From: Cycloclasticus sp.
Lineage (GTDB): Bacteria > Pseudomonadota > Gammaproteobacteria > Methylococcales > Cycloclasticaceae
Reading direction: 5' to 3'
NCBI GenBank assembly: GCA_012960055.1
Contig: DUCA01000155.1
Location: forward strand, 1 to 10,369
Length of the DNA: 10,369 nt
Position numbers and translations under genes: made by a program
In this document: positions 1 through 7,264 of the stretch, piece by piece
Layout of the letters: each line of letters begins with the position of its first letter
Numbering within the stretch: position 1 is the stretch's first letter
The notes under the pieces: generated by a model
Database searches by the model: none
Told to the model about the DNA's origin: nothing
Seen by the model: only the letters and a program-made list of their open reading frames with translations

Positions 1-1275
1 ATTCCCTTAATCGCCAGTATTCGTGAAGCGCTTCATGGCGAGCATGTTGAACATAACACCGGCTCGGTGTATGGCGCAGATTACATTGGTGCCGGCATTG
101 GCGCAGCCATCTGGGTTATGTTTATGCTAAGTCTGCCTCCCACCACTGCCGCGGTAATCACCGCCAGTGTTAACTTATTGGTCGGTTTGATTTTTTATGT
201 TGTGTATCGAAAACGCATTCGCTTAGGTGCGTGGGTAATCGGCGCGCACCTTCTGGTGGCGGCAATTATTGCGTTGGTAGCTGTATACGGCACAGATTGG
301 GACAACGCCATGGAAGACTTATTATATAAAGATAAAGTAATTTTCAGTTACAACACACAATACCAGCATGTGACGATTACCGAGCGTATTATGGATCCGG
401 CCAAGCCAAAAATTATTTCGATGTTCATTAATGGCCGCTCGCAATTTGCCAGCAACGATGAAATGATTTACCACGCCATGTTAGTAGCGCCGGTGATGCA
501 CGCCGCCGCTCGCCATGACAATATTTTAATCATCGGCGGTGGCGACGGTCTGGCGTTACGTGACGTATTACGTTGGCAGCCGCAAGCGGTAGAGCTTATT
601 GATATTGATGCGGCCATTGTTGAGTTTTTCACTGCACCCTATATAGACGATGGAAAAATCATTAACCAGGCATTACTGGATTTAAATCAACGAGCCTTCA
701 GTGACCCTCAGGTACATACCCGCTTTGGCGATGCCTTTATTAAGGTGGATGAGCTTATCCAGCAACAAAGGCTATACGATGTCATTATTGTCGACTTACC
801 CGACCCCAGTCACCCGGATCTGAATAAATTATATTCCGCGCGCTTTTATGCCAAACTAAAAACATTATTGGCTGGTGACGGCGCTATGGTGGTGCAATCC
901 ACCTCGCCTTATCACGCTAAAAACACTTTTTTATCCATCGGAAAAACGGTGCAGTATGCAGGCTTTATGCATGTCGAGCAGTATCATCATAATGTGCCCA
1001 GCTTTGGCGAATGGGGCTGGACCATTGCCACTAAAAATGGTGTCTCAGCGCGGGCACGACTAGCACAAAAGGACCGACTGCAAGTGGACGATGGTTGGTC
1101 TACACAGGGTGTTTTACTCGCGGCATTTGAGTTTAGCCAACACTTTTTTGATGAGCTGCAAAGCATAAAAGTGAATAGAATCAATAATCAGGCGGCCTAT
1201 CAGTACCACAAAGCGGACTGGGAAAAGCAACAAAGCATATACATTATTGAAAACAAAACATCGAAAAACAATTGA
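1..1275 (+). CDS. Membrane-anchored spermidine synthase-like aminopropyltransferase (5' partial)
   Basis: The frame is open from base 1, so the true start lies to the left; the GTG at 67 is only an internal codon. The first ~100 visible residues hold hydrophobic helices, the end of a multi-helix membrane domain. They are followed by a Rossmann-type methyltransferase-fold domain. The signature GGGDG is at bases 535-549, followed by ALRDVL and an acidic LIDID strand end that would contact the nucleotide moiety. DLPDP, at 793-807, occupies the position of the catalytic-site loop of spermidine synthases. Family members transfer aminopropyl from decarboxylated S-adenosylmethionine to putrescine; fused membrane forms are known but their substrate is often untested. 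The gene ends in the promoter/operator that precedes the YjfI-like gene, so it may belong to a separate or a read-through transcript. The family call is firm; the exact amine substrate is unknown. Confidence 0.88.
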   Translation: MPLIASIREALHGEHVEHNTGSVYGADYIGAGIGAAIWVMFMLSLPPTTAAVITASVNLLVGLIFYVVYRKRIRLGAWVIGAHLLVAAIIALVAVYGTDWDNAMEDLLYKDKVIFSYNTQYQHVTITERIMDPAKPKIISMFINGRSQFASNDEMIYHAMLVAPVMHAAARHDNILIIGGGDGLALRDVLRWQPQAVELIDIDAAIVEFFTAPYIDDGKIINQALLDLNQRAFSDPQVHTRFGDAFIKVDELIQQQRLYDVIIVDLPDPSHPDLNKLYSARFYAKLKTLLAGDGAMVVQSTSPYHAKNTFLSIGKTVQYAGFMHVEQYHHNVPSFGEWGWTIATKNGVSARARLAQKDRLQVDDGWSTQGVLLAAFEFSQHFFDELQSIKVNRINNQAAYQYHKADWEKQQSIYIIENKTSKNN

Positions 1276-1299
1276 CATATTATGTCCACTAGACATAAT
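1272..1299 (+). promoter_or_regulatory. Sigma70-type promoter for the yjfI-like operon
   Basis: A perfect -35 hexamer TTGACA (1272-1277) is followed, after 16 bp, by CATAAT (1294-1299), five of six matches to the -10 consensus. An alternative -10, TAATAT at 1296-1301, gives 18-bp spacing. Transcription would begin near 1305-1308, leaving a ~20-nt leader before the ATG at 1329. The -35 overlaps the stop codon of the spermidine synthase gene. It is predicted from sequence only. Confidence 0.6.
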
Positions 1300-1304
1300 A
1301 TGTC
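1274..1304. promoter_or_regulatory. Paired palindromic operator, GACATAwTATGTC x2
   Basis: GACATATTATGTC (1274-1286) and GACATAATATGTC (1292-1304) are each 13-bp palindromes around a single central base. They are exact reverse complements of each other, separated by CACTA. Centre-to-centre spacing is 18 bp. The left copy covers most of the -35 and the right copy the -10, which is the arrangement of a repressor site. As RNA the 31 nt could form a 13-bp hairpin, but no U-run follows, so a terminator is unlikely. I do not recognise the cognate regulator. Confidence 0.6.
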
Positions 1305-1319
1305 GTAACCTTGGGTATT

Positions 1320-1323
1320 GGAG
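1320..1323 (+). promoter_or_regulatory. Shine-Dalgarno that fixes the yjfI-like start
   Basis: GGAG sits five bases before the ATG at 1329. An in-frame TTG at 1311 lies upstream of it but would leave no ribosome site and would fall almost at the predicted transcription start, so 1329 is preferred. Confidence 0.7.
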
Positions 1324-1328
1324 AAAAC

Positions 1329-1754
1329 ATGAGTAATGAGACGTTAGAACAATGGATGAAGGATTTAGCTGAGAATAAATTATCCGATGGCACTCACCTG
1401 TCGATTGAAATGTTTGATGGTGAAAATACGGTGGCCTGCATCAAAGTAGAAGACCGAGAAGAGTTCCCCATTTACATGACCATCGATGAAGGGCAGATAC
1501 TGTGCATCAGTTATCTATTCGGTGATGATCAGGTGAACCCAGATAAACGTGCAGCGATGGCTGAAGCCATGTTGATAATGAATGTTTCGATTCCATTATC
1601 GGCGTTTTCTAAAATTGGTGATCAATATATTATGTTTGGTGCCCTATCGCCCAAAGCCAGTATTGATGAGTTATTACATGAAATCGAACTGCTCAGTGAC
1701 AATGTATTAGAAGCCATTGAAGCGGTATCCGATTATTTAACAGAGGCGGCATAA
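1329..1754 (+). CDS. yjfI: DUF2170 family protein, YjfI-like
   Basis: This is a 141-residue acidic soluble protein with no signal peptide or membrane helix. It opens with a short helix (EQWMKDLAE), then alternating strand-like segments (LSIEMFDG, FPIYMTIDEGQILCISYLF) and a C-terminal helical part rich in Glu/Asp. Size and order fit E. coli YjfI, which also directly precedes a PspA-family gene. The biochemical role of DUF2170 is not established. The next gene begins 3 nt after the stop, so the two are surely co-transcribed, and probably translationally linked because the GAGG at 1743-1746 lies inside this gene's last codons. The predicted operator-controlled promoter at 1272-1304 is immediately upstream. 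The family call rests on context plus general resemblance. Confidence 0.7.
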   Translation: MSNETLEQWMKDLAENKLSDGTHLSIEMFDGENTVACIKVEDREEFPIYMTIDEGQILCISYLFGDDQVNPDKRAAMAEAMLIMNVSIPLSAFSKIGDQYIMFGALSPKASIDELLHEIELLSDNVLEAIEAVSDYLTEAA

Positions 1755-1757
1755 ACC

Positions 1758-2453
1758 ATGAGTATATTTAAAAAATTATTTACCGCAGCACGCGGCGGCG
1801 CAACGGAAGTGGGTGAAGCAATTATTGATTCGCAGGCCATTCGCATTCTGGAACAGGAATTACGCGATTCTAAAAAAGCACTGAACGATGCAAAAACCGG
1901 CCTGACATCAATTATGGCTGAAAAGATGGGCGTTGATCGCAAGGTAAAAGAACTCACTGCAAAAATCACAGAACATGAAGCTTACGCCATACAGGCAATG
2001 GACAAGGGCGATGAAAGTCTGGCGCTGGATGTGGCCAATAAAATTGCTGAATTTGAACATGAACTGGCCATTCAACAAGGCATACTGGATGGTTATCAAA
2101 CGAAAGTAAGCAGTTTGAAAAAAATGATTCGTCAAAGCGAACGCAATATCCAGGCGATGGATCGTGAAGTATCGGTGGTTAAAACTACCGCAAAGGTGCA
2201 ACAAGCCAATGACTTAGCCAGCGCTAAATTTTCGGGCTCAAATTCATCCATGCGCAGCGCAACGGATTCACTTGAACGCATCAAGGCGCGTCAGCAGAAA
2301 CGCGAAGATCAGGCGTCGGCGGCAGTGGATTTGGAGTCAGAAACCAGTGGTGATGATTTGCAGGCGCGGCTGAAAAATGCAGGTATCGTGGATTCAGAAA
2401 GTTCTGGCTCATCGATTCTGGATCGATTGAAAAAACAGAAAGCACAGAGTTAA
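1758..2453 (+). CDS. yjfJ: PspA/IM30 family protein, YjfJ-like
   Basis: The protein has 231 residues, the length expected for PspA/Vipp1 relatives and for E. coli YjfJ. Residues 1-22 (MSIFKKLF...) make an amphipathic, membrane-binding type helix. Roughly residues 25-150 are a long charged coiled coil with the heptad pattern typical of the PspA hairpin. The C-terminal third is Ser/Gln/Asp-rich, probably flexible, and ends in a short predicted helix (ILDRLKKQKAQS). Family members are ESCRT-III-like and coat or repair the inner face of damaged membranes. No pspF, pspB or pspC gene is visible, so control is not that of the classical psp operon. It is tightly packed between the YjfI- and YjfK-like genes with gaps of 3 and 2 nt. 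Confidence 0.9.
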   Translation: MSIFKKLFTAARGGATEVGEAIIDSQAIRILEQELRDSKKALNDAKTGLTSIMAEKMGVDRKVKELTAKITEHEAYAIQAMDKGDESLALDVANKIAEFEHELAIQQGILDGYQTKVSSLKKMIRQSERNIQAMDREVSVVKTTAKVQQANDLASAKFSGSNSSMRSATDSLERIKARQQKREDQASAAVDLESETSGDDLQARLKNAGIVDSESSGSSILDRLKKQKAQS

Positions 2454-2455
2454 CC

Positions 2456-3097
2456 TTGAGACTGTTTAAGTCGATGTTTGGTGGTGCCGATAAGGCACCG
2501 CCTACGCGCAGTATTGAATCCCCTAAAGATCTTAAACTGGGGGATATGCTGAAAATGGAATTTGCCGAGCAAGCACTGATATCCGGGCAGACATTAAAAG
2601 TGTCTGAGCAGGTTTTTTATGACCTCAGTGCGGTGGAAAACTGTAAAACCGTTTCCATTATGCAGGGGGCAGATCAGCGAGTTCTCATATCCACCAGCAC
2701 GGTAAATCCGGAGCGACCGCTGGAAGTGGCGGTGTCGATATTGCCCGAAAAAGTATTTGAAATCTTTAATCAGGACCAGTTTGTAGCTATTTTTGACGAG
2801 CCGGATAATACTGATCACCGCCTCAGTTGCAAAGCCAGTCTGGTCTTAAATGAATTGCAGGGTTTTGTCGGTGAGTCTTATTTTCAAGAGCGCACCAACG
2901 AAGCCTATCGCAGCAAAAAAGACTGCCGTGAAAAAACATTGCAGGGTATGGACTGGGCAGGCTTTGATTATAAATTAATGGTCACTGATGACCGCCTCCA
3001 TGCGCTGCGCATTGAAGTGTTTGATGGTGGTCGCACCGATGTTTATTTAATCGCTTATTTGGCGCTAAATAAAGTAGAAGAATATTGGCTGGCCTAA
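2456..3097 (+). CDS. yjfK: DUF2491 family protein, YjfK-like (TTG start)
   Basis: This is a 213-residue soluble protein of unknown biochemical function. It begins with a short basic/aromatic stretch (RLFKSMFGG) similar to the openings of YjfK-type proteins. A strand-rich body follows, with the motif LKLGDMLKMEF near residues 24-34, and it ends in EEYWLA. The start is taken as the TTG two bases after the PspA stop, because the next in-frame ATG (2474) would cut off the RLFKS segment and has no ribosome site; the TTG itself has only a weak purine stretch (AGAG) upstream. TTG plus the 2-nt spacing suggests translational coupling to the PspA-like gene and lower output. It is called YjfK-like mainly because it follows the PspA-like gene directly, as in E. 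coli. Confidence 0.62.
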   Translation: MRLFKSMFGGADKAPPTRSIESPKDLKLGDMLKMEFAEQALISGQTLKVSEQVFYDLSAVENCKTVSIMQGADQRVLISTSTVNPERPLEVAVSILPEKVFEIFNQDQFVAIFDEPDNTDHRLSCKASLVLNELQGFVGESYFQERTNEAYRSKKDCREKTLQGMDWAGFDYKLMVTDDRLHALRIEVFDGGRTDVYLIAYLALNKVEEYWLA

Positions 3098-3112
3098 TAC
3101 CGTCATAAAAAC

Positions 3113-3433
3113 ATGGTGGCAAAGAAAAAAGTTCCTAGCGCTTGGTCTCAATCGGATAAATCTATTCGAGCGGTTCAGATTATATTTGAATTAGGTATGG
3201 AGCAGTCCAGAACACTGCGCATCAACGCTATTAAACAGGATTTAAGCCCATCGGATTACATTCGTGACATAGTCGGTTTACCGCGCAAAAAACCCATACG
3301 GCCTAGGCTCAGTATTAGCCTGTCGGCTGAAGACTATAAAATACTCGCCCAACGCTACCAATTAACCGCGGATAAGAAAGAGCAGATACGCGAGAAAATA
3401 AAAGCCGAGTTAATCAACGCCACAAAAAAATGA
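3113..3433 (+). CDS. Small basic protein with two ribbon-helix-helix-like units
   Basis: This 106-residue, lysine-rich protein has no membrane segment. Two stretches each look like strand-helix-turn-helix. The first is VQIIFEL, then a helix around MEQSRTLRINAIKQ, a turn at DLSPS and helix DYIRDIVGL. The second is RLSISLS, then helix AEDYKILAQRYQL, turn TADKK and helix EQIREKIKAELI. This is the layout of RHH (MetJ/Arc-type) DNA-binding units, here in tandem, though sequence alone cannot prove the fold. There is no clear Shine-Dalgarno before the ATG at 3113. It sits 15 nt after the YjfK-like gene, where E. coli has no counterpart. It could regulate the operon or be an unrelated accessory protein. 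Confidence 0.5.
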   Translation: MVAKKKVPSAWSQSDKSIRAVQIIFELGMEQSRTLRINAIKQDLSPSDYIRDIVGLPRKKPIRPRLSISLSAEDYKILAQRYQLTADKKEQIREKIKAELINATKK

Positions 3434-3470
3434 GTGCGCGCTAGATGATATTAAAAACATAGGGTATTAA

Positions 3471-3480
3471 AGATATATCT
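3471..3480. promoter_or_regulatory. 10-bp palindrome upstream of the channel gene
   Basis: AGATATATCT is a perfect palindrome in the 91-nt gap between the RHH-like gene and the channel gene, the widest gap within the gene run. The surrounding bases are AT-rich and could hold an internal promoter, but no convincing -35/-10 pair is seen. It differs from the GACATAwTATGTC operator. Confidence 0.2.
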
Positions 3481-3524
3481 GTTAGGCTTAATTGAATATA
3501 AGAAGGTCGAGAAAACTCATCCCC

Positions 3525-4619
3525 ATGTATTCAATATTACGCTTTTTTGCAAAACGGCAAAGCCGACTAAAACACAGCGTACAACATAACTTATTTCATT
3601 CCATTATAAATTCCTGTGCGCTGTTAACGCTTATTTTCATATTGCACACGGGTTTTATGGTGCATTATGAAGATTTGAGTCTGGGGGATGCGATCTGGCT
3701 AACGTTGACCACCGCCACCACCGTCGGTTACGGGGATATATCGGCCAGCACCACAGAAGGACGTACTGCCACCATTCTTCTAATTTATCTGGGCGGCATC
3801 TTTATACTAGCTAAAGTGGTCGGCGATTATTTTGATTATCGCCTTGCCGTACGAGATAAAAAAACCAAAGGTCACTGGAGTTGGGATATGAAGCATCACA
3901 TAGTTATTTTAAACAGCCCCTCACATTCCGGCGGGCGTTATTTACAGCGGCTAATCAAACAGTTCAGAGCGTCGGAGAATTATAAAGACACCGAGGTTTA
4001 CCTGCTAACTCGACAATTTCCAAAGTCCTTGCCCGATTTTATTACCCAACTCGGAAATGTAGTGCACTACAGCGGCAACCCCAGTAATCCACGGGATTTA
4101 GAGGCCGTTTGCGTGGCGCAGGCCCGTGATGTGATTGTACTGACAAAAGATGAAAACGATGAAAGTTCAGATGGGCGAACCTTTGATATTTTACATCGCT
4201 TAAAAGATTTAAACGTCAACGCCACGGTTCTGGCAGAGTGCGTTGAAGACAGCAATCGCCAACGCCTAGAAAACGCCGGAGCCAACATTGTCATACGGCC
4301 AATTCGCGCTTACCCTGAAATGATTGTGCGCGCCTTTGATACGCCGGGTTCAGAGCGCATTATCGAAAACATGTTCAATAGTGAAAATGATGAATACCGA
4401 CGTTACGATGTAAACATAAACAATATGAGCTGGTGTGATGTGGTGACGCGCCTAATTACGCGCGACGTGGGCATTGCGGTGGCCTATATTGATAGTCACA
4501 GTAATGAACTCGTATACAACCCCCCAGCGCACATAAAACCGGATATACAAGCGTTAATTACCATCAGTAAAGACAGCAATATGCACAGCAACGACGATGT
4601 GAAAGCGCTGGTTTCATAG
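3525..4619 (+). CDS. Two-helix potassium channel with C-terminal RCK/TrkA-N-like domain
   Basis: The product is 364 residues from ATG 3525; an in-frame TTG at 3492 would add 11 basic residues, and neither start has a strong ribosome site. Residues ~24-45 form TM1, a pore helix follows (IWLTLTTAT), the selectivity filter TVGYGD is at ~66-71, and TM2 is at ~80-104. This is the minimal pore of prokaryotic K+ channels. From ~120 onward there is an RCK-like Rossmann domain with strand HHIVIL, and later the alternating strand/helix pattern DVIVLTKDEND and TVLAECV. The usual glycine-rich nucleotide loop after the first strand is replaced by NSPSHSGG, so ligand binding may differ from NAD/ATP-type RCK domains. 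Four such subunits would form an inner-membrane K+ pathway. The downstream lipoprotein gene's ribosome site overlaps this gene's stop codon. Confidence 0.88.
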   Translation: MYSILRFFAKRQSRLKHSVQHNLFHSIINSCALLTLIFILHTGFMVHYEDLSLGDAIWLTLTTATTVGYGDISASTTEGRTATILLIYLGGIFILAKVVGDYFDYRLAVRDKKTKGHWSWDMKHHIVILNSPSHSGGRYLQRLIKQFRASENYKDTEVYLLTRQFPKSLPDFITQLGNVVHYSGNPSNPRDLEAVCVAQARDVIVLTKDENDESSDGRTFDILHRLKDLNVNATVLAECVEDSNRQRLENAGANIVIRPIRAYPEMIVRAFDTPGSERIIENMFNSENDEYRRYDVNINNMSWCDVVTRLITRDVGIAVAYIDSHSNELVYNPPAHIKPDIQALITISKDSNMHSNDDVKALVS

Positions 4620-4628
4620 GAGCAAAAA

Positions 4629-5549
4629 ATGTACATAAACAGGCTAAGAACTTTAAAGTATTTAATTGGCATATGCCTGCTCAGCGCTGTGTTATCCGCC
4701 TGCGGTAACCGCTTTGAAGAACAGTTGATTGCAACGCATAAAGAGGTGCAATCCAGCCTAGTGTATTTAAAAGACCAACTGGACTCACGCCGGCTTATCA
4801 ATACATTGCTAATTGATAAATACGCGCGTGCCTTAAGCCAGCAAAAACCCGACTATGCAGATGTGGCCGCATTGCTAAAACAGGAAGCAACATCACAGGG
4901 TAAGGCATACACCGCACTAACTCGACGACTAGTGGCAGTGAATCTGCAGCCGAACAGCAATGAAGAAGCAGCTAGCGGATTGCAGGAATTACAATTAGTA
5001 CACTCAGCAGCCGACGGTCAGGAATTTAATAACAGCCTAGCCGATGTAGTAAACACCCTCGCGTCATTGTCCGACGGCCAACTGGCCGTCATTAATGTGC
5101 CAGCATCGCAACAGGCTAGCGCACAACAAGCCAATGCACTGGTTGGAAACCCAACTTATGGTAATTGGCGTCAGGGCAGCAGTGGGCAATCCATATGGGC
5201 CTGGTATGGCATGTACTCAATGTTCAACAATGTTTTTGGACGGCCTTATTATTACAATTCATGGTCTTCACGGCCTCATTACAGTTATTACGGTAATTAC
5301 GGGCGGAACCGTTGGGGATCTAATTCTGATGTCAGTAAAAATCGGAATTTAAGCCAGCGCCATCCCAGCCGATACAATAAACCCAGCACAGCATCAAAAG
5401 CACGTTACGCAACAACTACCAGACGTTCATCGAGTTACGGTGGTTCGGCGTCCAAATCAACATCGAAAGCATCTCGTTATAGTTCGTATGGTTCAAGCAG
5501 CCGAAGTTCGTCATTTTCGAGTTCGCGCAGTTTTCGCTCAGGTAAATAA
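4629..5549 (+). CDS. Lipoprotein with Ser/Tyr/Arg-rich low-complexity tail
   Basis: The protein has 306 residues. A signal peptide (basic RLRTLK, hydrophobic core YLIGICLLSAVL) ends in the lipobox LSAC, with Cys25 as the lipidated residue followed by Gly, so sorting to the outer membrane is plausible. Residues ~28-165 are mostly helical and polar (EEQLIATHKEVQSSLVYLKDQ). From ~170 there is an aromatic stretch rich in Tyr, Trp, Asn and Gly, and the last ~80 residues are almost all Ser, Arg, Tyr, Thr and Lys. The start is secure: AGGAG at 4618-4622 lies 6 nt before the ATG. Its place next to the DUF350 gene parallels yjfM (DUF1190), which also has a low-complexity end, but I cannot show homology. 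Function unknown. Confidence 0.75.
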   Translation: MYINRLRTLKYLIGICLLSAVLSACGNRFEEQLIATHKEVQSSLVYLKDQLDSRRLINTLLIDKYARALSQQKPDYADVAALLKQEATSQGKAYTALTRRLVAVNLQPNSNEEAASGLQELQLVHSAADGQEFNNSLADVVNTLASLSDGQLAVINVPASQQASAQQANALVGNPTYGNWRQGSSGQSIWAWYGMYSMFNNVFGRPYYYNSWSSRPHYSYYGNYGRNRWGSNSDVSKNRNLSQRHPSRYNKPSTASKARYATTTRRSSSYGGSASKSTSKASRYSSYGSSSRSSSFSSSRSFRSGK

Positions 5550-5560
5550 GGGGATCAGAA

Positions 5561-6460
5561 ATGTTGTCAGATTTTATTAATGTAGATATAGACCTAGCGC
5601 TTTATTACCTCGTCGATTTTATTATTGCGGTGGCCTTATTAAGTGCCATGCGCATGCTAGCCGGGCTAGTGAGCAATGTGTCGGCCACCGCTGAAATAGC
5701 ACAAAACGACAATAAAGCCTTTGGCATATCGCTGGCCGGCGCCATGTTGGCGGTAAGCATTATGTTGATGGGCGTAGTCTCCGGTAATGCTGGTTATAGC
5801 CTAGCCAACGAAGCGTTTACGGTTATTCTATTTGGGGTGATAGGCATTGTCTTAATGTGGATAACACGCATTGTTTTTGACAGGGTATCCTTCCCGCACT
5901 TATCCATTCATCAGCAAATAATGAACGGCAATATGGCGGCCAGCATAATAGACGCTTGCAATATGATTGCCACCGCCATTATTATCAAAGGTGCTATGAC
6001 TTGGGTGGATGGAGGTCTGAAAGTCTCTATCATGGCGGTTATCGTCAGCTTTATAGCGTCTCAGGTAATTATGTCTTTGGCTACTTTATACCGGGTTAGA
6101 ATTTTTGAAAAGCGTCATCAGGGCAGTAAATTGCACACTGCAATAGAAGAAAACAATATCGCACTGGCGCTTCGTTTCAGCGCGTACCGCTTGGGTGTTG
6201 CCATTGCCGTAAGCGCCGCTTTCACCGCTGTAGAATATACCCCCGATGCCTTCATGACCGTGTTTATGCTGTGGTTTGCGGTGGCGCTGGCTTTATTTGT
6301 GCTATTAACACTGGTCGCTATTGTCATTCGCCACGGAGTGTTGCGCGGTGTGAACGTAGGTGAAGAAGTCGGCCAACAAGGCAATATTGCTGTTGGCGCT
6401 ATCGAAGGCAGCATCTACATCGTGGTGGGGTTATTACTGTCCGGACTGATTGGTGCATGA
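5561..6460 (+). CDS. Double DUF350 (YjfL/UPF0719-like) inner-membrane protein
   Basis: This is a 299-residue, very hydrophobic protein with about eight predicted membrane helices. E. coli YjfL has about 132 residues; this protein is about twice that, and its halves resemble each other. EIAQNDNKAFGISLAGAML, near residue 45, matches AIEENNIALALRFSAYRLG, near 197. QIMNGNMAASIIDACNMIA, near 120, matches EVGQQGNIAVGAIEGSIYI, near 267. So each half carries the two-hairpin DUF350 pattern with the Asn/Gly-containing motif before a membrane helix. A GGGGA-type ribosome site precedes the ATG, and the gap from the lipoprotein gene is 11 nt. No activity is known for DUF350; the neighbours point to an envelope stress or transport-related role. 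Confidence 0.85.
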   Translation: MLSDFINVDIDLALYYLVDFIIAVALLSAMRMLAGLVSNVSATAEIAQNDNKAFGISLAGAMLAVSIMLMGVVSGNAGYSLANEAFTVILFGVIGIVLMWITRIVFDRVSFPHLSIHQQIMNGNMAASIIDACNMIATAIIIKGAMTWVDGGLKVSIMAVIVSFIASQVIMSLATLYRVRIFEKRHQGSKLHTAIEENNIALALRFSAYRLGVAIAVSAAFTAVEYTPDAFMTVFMLWFAVALALFVLLTLVAIVIRHGVLRGVNVGEEVGQQGNIAVGAIEGSIYIVVGLLLSGLIGA

Positions 6461-6499
6461 CGCTCAGAGCCTGCTCCCAATTAAAGCGTAACGAAATAC

Positions 6500-7171
6500 A
6501 TGACACTGACGCCTCGACAACAGTTGAGCCTTTTTATTGTGCTCGCTTTTATTATTGATTATTTGCCTATAATCAATTTACCTTTTTTATGGAGTGAAAC
6601 CTTCTTCCATGAAATCAGCCATGGACTTGCTGCGTTGTTAACCGGCGGCACGATTCATAACATCACGTTGAATTTTAACGGCTCCGGCGTGTGTACCACC
6701 AGTGGTGGTACGCGTTTTTTAATCGCCTTTTCGGGCTATGCGGGCAGCGCTTTATGGGGGCTGCTTATTTACAGTATTGCAGACACTTTATCCCAGGCTA
6801 AAGCAAAGCTTATGGTCGCCATTATGGTGACCATGCTGGCGCTTACATTATTGCTATGGGCGCGCAATATATCGACCATCATCATTTTGCTGATTTTATT
6901 GCTGATGTACGCCACACCACTGTATAAATCATTGTGGTTCAGGGTGAAATTTTTTATCCAGTTGGTCGCTGTTTTCATTATGCTGGATGCCATACGCAAC
7001 CCATTATATTTACTGGACGGTCGTGACCTAGGCGATGGCGCAAACTTGTCTAAACTAACCTGGTTACCTGAGTTTTTCTGGGTGGCTTTGTGGCTTGTTA
7101 TTGCGGTGGGTTGTTTGTATTTTTTGTGGAAAGCTGGCGATGAAAATGAAACTGTAGAACGAATAGAATGA
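6500..7171 (+). CDS. M50-type (site-2-protease-like) intramembrane metalloprotease
   Basis: The protein is 223 residues with about six hydrophobic segments. The zinc motif HEISH lies at residues 37-41 (FFHEISHGLAALLTGG) within the first membrane region. A late LLDG at 171-174 supplies an aspartate in the position of the third zinc ligand of site-2 proteases. A Gly-rich TTSGGTRF segment (~66-73) lies between, followed by FSGYAGSALWG, as in compact M50B-type members. All expected catalytic residues are present, so it is probably active, cutting a membrane-embedded substrate. No anti-sigma factor is encoded in the window, so the substrate is unknown. It begins 39 nt after the DUF350 gene with no clear Shine-Dalgarno, and is the last gene of the run; no hairpin terminator follows, only a T7 run at 7186-7192. 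Confidence 0.85.
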   Translation: MTLTPRQQLSLFIVLAFIIDYLPIINLPFLWSETFFHEISHGLAALLTGGTIHNITLNFNGSGVCTTSGGTRFLIAFSGYAGSALWGLLIYSIADTLSQAKAKLMVAIMVTMLALTLLLWARNISTIIILLILLLMYATPLYKSLWFRVKFFIQLVAVFIMLDAIRNPLYLLDGRDLGDGANLSKLTWLPEFFWVALWLVIAVGCLYFLWKAGDENETVERIE

Positions 7172-7264
7172 CACCATACGCGCTGTTTTTTTCGAATAGG
7201 CAAAAGGCAAGAGCCGACCCCTTTCCCGTTTTGTCGCTGCCGCCAGGGCATTCATTTCTTTTGC

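Noticed and set aside
1274..1304. Intrinsic terminator for the spermidine synthase gene
   Set aside because: The stem is perfect but AT-rich, and no T-run follows; promoter elements embedded in it fit an operator much better.
7186..7192. T7 run as the operon terminator
   Set aside because: No stable GC-rich stem precedes it.
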